From NCBI RefSeq assembly GCF_001956315.1, contig NZ_MOLY01000042.1, positions 62,001 through 126,000 on the forward strand: DNA of 64,000 nt, in the 5' to 3' direction. Numbering within the stretch: position 1 is the stretch's first letter; each line of letters opens with the position of its first letter. The translations under genes were made by a program, and so were the position numbers. Of the stretch, positions 60,782 through 64,000 are shown in pieces. This DNA is from Sphingomonas montana. GTDB taxonomy: Bacteria; Pseudomonadota; Alphaproteobacteria; Sphingomonadales; Sphingomonadaceae. Under the pieces are notes generated by a model that was given only the letters and a program-made list of their open reading frames with translations, had not been told where the DNA came from and made no database searches.

Positions 60782-62161
60782 TCAATCCCGGCGCTTGCCC
60801 AGTTTCGGCGCGAACGGCAGTTTCGACCAGAACAGGGCGAAATCGGTCCTGCGGTAACGCAGCATCTCGATCACGGAAAAGCCGGTCATCTTCGCGTAGA
60901 GGAAGGTGTAAAGAAGCGTCGCCAGAACGTAGGTGGCGCTGGACGCGACCGCGGCGCCGAACGCGCCGTAATGCGTAATCGCCCACCAGCCGAGCAGGAC
61001 GTTGCACACCAGCACCGGGGACATCACCAGCATGGATGCCCAGGGCTTGCCACGTCCGGCCAGATCGCTGTTCAGCACCTTGAAGAAGATGAACGCCACG
61101 ACGCCCGGAAGCAGCGCGTTGCAGATCGCCGCACTGCCGGCGAAGCTCCGCCCGAACATGATCGGGAAAATCAGCCAGCTGCCGATCGCGATGCCGATGC
61201 TGGCGACGACCGCGATCAGGAAAGACATGCGGGCCAGGACGAGCACCTTGACCGAAAACGCCTTCTGTTCCTTTGCGTTGACGCTGCGCGAGAGGAGGAG
61301 GGCGCTGACCGCGGTCGGGATTTCCCAGACCAGTTCGGCAACGACGGTGGCCTGCGCGTAAATGCCGACCTCGCTCAACGTGCTGAACCGGGTCAGCAGC
61401 AGGATCATGATCTTGTAGTTGAGCATCAGCATGAACAGCGAGGCGGCGTAGCTCAGACCGCGACGTTGCAGCTTCGTCGCAACCTCGCGGTCGAAGCCGA
61501 GTCGCAGCTTGCCTTCCTTGCGGAGCAGGATGAGCGCATAGCCGGCGCCCATGCAGGACGCCCCGAGATTCGCGAGCATGACGCCGTCGACGCCCATCCC
61601 GATGCCCCAGCCGAGCAGGATGATGAGCAGCATGCGCACCAGTGCCGGCCGCCAGCTGGTCTTGCGGAACGCCGCGATCCGTTGCCGGCCGAGAAACACG
61701 CCACTGGCATAGGACGAGGTCAACGACGTGGGGATCGCCGCGATCGCGAGAAGCCGCAACGTCCAGTCCCCCTCGGCAACCCGCGCATAGTCGAGATAGA
61801 GCAGGGTCGCGGCCGCGGCGAACCCGGTCGCGATCGGCACCAGCATCAGCAAGGTCGGCAGGAGGCGTTCAAGCGGGAAGATCCCGCGACCCAGATGATA
61901 GGCGGTCGACTGCCGAATGCCCATTTCGGAGAAGTTCTGCGCCAGTTGCGACGGGACGAGCAGTGCGCTGACGAGTCCGCGTCCCTCCGGCCCGAGCAAC
62001 CGGGCGAGGATGATGCTGGTTATGAAATAGGTGCCCTTCTGGAAGAAGCGGCTCAGCGCGACGGACAGTGCATCCCAGCCAAACCCGCTGCGCGCGCTTT
62101 TCCCATCTTTGGTGGTCGCGGCGTGGATGACGGGTTGGTCGTCGGGCGCTTCAGTCGCCAT
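60782..62161 (-). CDS. Oligosaccharide flippase (Wzx-like)
   Basis: A 459-residue integral membrane protein with 12 or more helices of the MOP/polysaccharide transporter superfamily. It flips lipid-linked repeat units across the inner membrane before polymerisation. The N-terminus includes LSVALSRFFQKGTYFITSIILARLLGPEGRG, the usual start of this family. A polar tail of about 30 residues lies at each end. It fits the EPS locus as its Wzx. The polymerase is not in the window. Confidence 0.9.
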   Translation of the reverse strand: MATEAPDDQPVIHAATTKDGKSARSGFGWDALSVALSRFFQKGTYFITSIILARLLGPEGRGLVSALLVPSQLAQNFSEMGIRQSTAYHLGRGIFPLERLLPTLLMLVPIATGFAAAATLLYLDYARVAEGDWTLRLLAIAAIPTSLTSSYASGVFLGRQRIAAFRKTSWRPALVRMLLIILLGWGIGMGVDGVMLANLGASCMGAGYALILLRKEGKLRLGFDREVATKLQRRGLSYAASLFMLMLNYKIMILLLTRFSTLSEVGIYAQATVVAELVWEIPTAVSALLLSRSVNAKEQKAFSVKVLVLARMSFLIAVVASIGIAIGSWLIFPIMFGRSFAGSAAICNALLPGVVAFIFFKVLNSDLAGRGKPWASMLVMSPVLVCNVLLGWWAITHYGAFGAAVASSATYVLATLLYTFLYAKMTGFSVIEMLRYRRTDFALFWSKLPFAPKLGKRRD

Positions 62162-62197
62162 GCGACACTCCGGATGGGCTTGGGGCCGGGATGGGCT

Positions 62198-64000
62198 TCA
62201 GCTTCGGCGCCCTATCACAGCCTTCCGGGGTGCGAAAGCGGCGTGCCATGCCGTCCGTTCCGGGCGGTGCGGCGCCACTGTGACGGACGGCATGGACAAT
62301 GGCATGCGATCCACCACCCAGCGCGCGGCCGCCAGCGTCAGATGACCGTAATCGAACTGCATCGGCGCGCCGGACGGCGTCGTCAGACGGCACCGTTTCG
62401 CGGGGCACAGGATCCGGTAGACCGAGATATAGTCCCCGCCGGCGGCCGGGACGGACCGCGCCATCCGCGCATCGAGCGCCACCCGGTCCGCCTGACGGTT
62501 CCGGTGGATTGCCTGCGGCGTGCCCCGCGCGATCTGCCGTGCCAGCAGGAGCGGGAAGATCGCGTCATATTCGACCGTGGGGCCGATCACGATGGGTCGT
62601 GCGCCGGATGCCCGAATATGTGCGATCGTCGCGCCGAGCACGGAAAGATCGGTCGCGGTCCAGCGCCCGGCCAGAACCACGGTGGAAACCCGGCGGGTGG
62701 CGAGCAGCGGGCCGAGCACATAGTCCATTACTTCCCGACACCGCGCCGCGCCGCGCCCGCCCAGCGTCGGGCGGCAACCGGACGCATTGGCCTGCATCAC
62801 GTTCAGCGACGGATAGCGCAGAGCGATCGCGCGCCAATATTGTGCGGCATGGCTGTCCCCCAGCACGACGACGTTGGGGCGATCCGCCGATAGTGCCAGG
62901 CACCGTTCGGGGCGGAACGGTTCGCCCTCCCCGCGGAAACATTCGCCGCGCCGGAACTGATAGGGATATTCGGGGCGATCGCGGTAATCGGCATAGCCGG
63001 CCATCTGCAACGCCGCCGGTGGCCAGCTCCGCCAGCGGTCGGACATCAGCGTCACGACCAGCGCCGCCGCAAGCATCGCCGCCAGCCCGGCGGTGCCGAC
63101 CAGCAGGATCGGGCGCGTCGCGCCGTGGCGGAACCGGTCGAGTACGGGCCGTTCGACCAGAAAATAGGACGCGAACGCCGCACCCACGGACAGTGCGATG
63201 AGAAAGATACTTTCGCCGCGGCCGAGCGCGAAGCCAGTTTCCAGCCGGTAGAAGGTGATGATCGGCCAGTGCCAGAGATAGAGCGAATAGGAGATGCGCC
63301 CGATCCAGCGCGCCGGCGCGACCGACAGCAGCCGCCCGACCATGCTGTCCTGGCCGTAGGCGATCATCAGCGCCGCCCCGAGACACGGCAACACGGCCCA
63401 CGGCACCGGGAAAGCCATGCTTTCGCGAATCGCGACTAGCCCGATCAGGACGAGGGCAAGGCCGATGGCTGCCATCACGCCCCGAATCCGCGGCCGCGCG
63501 ATCGTGGGGAAGCCACCGGCGGCGACAAGGCCGCCCAGCGCCAGTTCCCAGGTGCGTGCGGGCAGCAGATAGAAAGCGGCGGCGGGCGACCGCGTCACCA
63601 TGACCGCGCCGATCACGAACGACAGTGCCACGACACCCCACAATATCTGGCGGAGGCGCCCCGCCATGTGGCGTGCGACGAAGATCAGCAGCAGTGGATA
63701 GAGGATGTAGAATTGCTCCTCCACCGCGAGCGACCAGGTGTGGAGCAGCGGCTTGGCATCGGCCGCCGCATCGAAATAGTCCGTTTCGAACCAGAAGAAG
63801 ATGTTGGACACGAAGCCCGTCGCCGCGAGCGCGCTTCCGCCCAGTGCGGCGAGTTCGCCCGGCAGCATCGTCGCGCATCCGACCGCCAGCGTGACCAGCA
63901 GGAGGACGAACAGCGCCGGGAAGATGCGCGTGATGCGCCGCTGGTAGAAGGTGGCGATCGAGAATTGTCCGGCGGCCAGTTCGCGCGTGATGATCGTCGT
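62198..64000 (-). CDS. OafA/YrhL-type acyltransferase with SGNH domain, 5' end outside window
   Basis: At least 600 residues. The reading frame is open to the right edge, so the N-terminus (with the first catalytic His) is outside. Visible parts are the acyltransferase-3 helices with HTWSLAVEEQFYILYPLLL and SYSLYLWHWPIITFYRL. A periplasmic SGNH-hydrolase-like domain follows, with VVVLGDSHAAQYWRAI and the Asp/His pair in FDYGHLTLAAARWV. Such proteins O-acetylate surface polysaccharides. This is a second acyltransferase for the locus, with 36 bases between its stop and the flippase start. Confidence 0.9.
   Translation of the reverse strand, partial: TTIITRELAAGQFSIATFYQRRITRIFPALFVLLLVTLAVGCATMLPGELAALGGSALAATGFVSNIFFWFETDYFDAAADAKPLLHTWSLAVEEQFYILYPLLLIFVARHMAGRLRQILWGVVALSFVIGAVMVTRSPAAAFYLLPARTWELALGGLVAAGGFPTIARPRIRGVMAAIGLALVLIGLVAIRESMAFPVPWAVLPCLGAALMIAYGQDSMVGRLLSVAPARWIGRISYSLYLWHWPIITFYRLETGFALGRGESIFLIALSVGAAFASYFLVERPVLDRFRHGATRPILLVGTAGLAAMLAAALVVTLMSDRWRSWPPAALQMAGYADYRDRPEYPYQFRRGECFRGEGEPFRPERCLALSADRPNVVVLGDSHAAQYWRAIALRYPSLNVMQANASGCRPTLGGRGAARCREVMDYVLGPLLATRRVSTVVLAGRWTATDLSVLGATIAHIRASGARPIVIGPTVEYDAIFPLLLARQIARGTPQAIHRNRQADRVALDARMARSVPAAGGDYISVYRILCPAKRCRLTTPSGAPMQFDYGHLTLAAARWVVDRMPLSMPSVTVAPHRPERTAWHAAFAPRKAVIGRRS

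Noticed and set aside
34442-64000. Locus called as a canonical sphingan (gellan/welan) cluster
   Set aside because: Shares the initiating transferase, T1SS, OPX and barrel types, but the Wzc is fused, only one glycosyltransferase is visible and the rml genes are absent in the window.

Overview
The window looks like chromosomal DNA of a sphingomonad (Sphingomonas or a close relative in the alphaproteobacteria). It is GC-rich throughout. It carries the alphaproteobacterial cell-cycle proteins MipZ and DivK, a short-form HisG, a DUF3572 gene, PHA-storage genes, an extra divergent MurA and an exopolysaccharide (EPS) locus with an embedded type I secretion system (T1SS), as in sphingan-producing strains. 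This assignment is inferred from protein sequence only. No rRNA, tRNA, CRISPR array, insertion sequence or integrase was seen.

Layout. (1) 1-8290 is mostly housekeeping: a minus-strand overlapping set mipZ / J-domain protein / phosphohexomutase diverging from panC, then a Sel1 protein, an acyltransferase, a phosphodiesterase, RidA, a HAD protein, DUF3572 and divK. (2) 8529-14303 holds rpmG, a small unknown protein, a GDT1-type transporter, dps, the tightly packed run hisG-hisD-nusB-thiL, and a YeaQ-type membrane protein. (3) 14409-24877 holds an exported SIMPL protein divergent from an RND efflux pair, a DUF445 protein, a soluble chemoreceptor, a PagL-like deacylase with a small exported partner, and a DUF2975/HTH pair. 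(4) 25012-29728 holds housekeeping murA, clpS, a phasin and phaC.

(5) About 29.9 kb to the end is an accessory cell-surface region. It contains an outer-membrane protein, an RTX protein, an aminotransferase, an initiating sugar transferase, a membrane-anchored PilZ protein, a second divergent MurB/MurA pair, T1SS ABC and adaptor genes, a Wzc-type co-polymerase/kinase, a beta-barrel protein, an outer-membrane polysaccharide export (OPX) lipoprotein, a GT4 glycosyltransferase, an EEP-family hydrolase, a TolC-like channel, two acyltransferases and a Wzx flippase. No polymerase (Wzy) is visible and the last gene runs off the window, so the locus continues.

The most unusual part is 53.0-60.3 kb. 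Three related exported proteins share a duplicated, non-RTX C-terminal calcium-loop-like module, and two of them also share an N-terminal domain and Ig/cadherin-like repeats. Between the two large ones lies a translationally coupled pair that looks like a phage or gene-transfer-agent (GTA) spike-base protein plus a lectin-like/propeller spike protein. A working model, which is inference, is that the T1SS (39456-42700) with the TolC-like channel (49905-51527) exports the repeat proteins onto the polysaccharide made by the same locus. The phage-derived spike pair may be a polysaccharide-binding device recruited to that locus.
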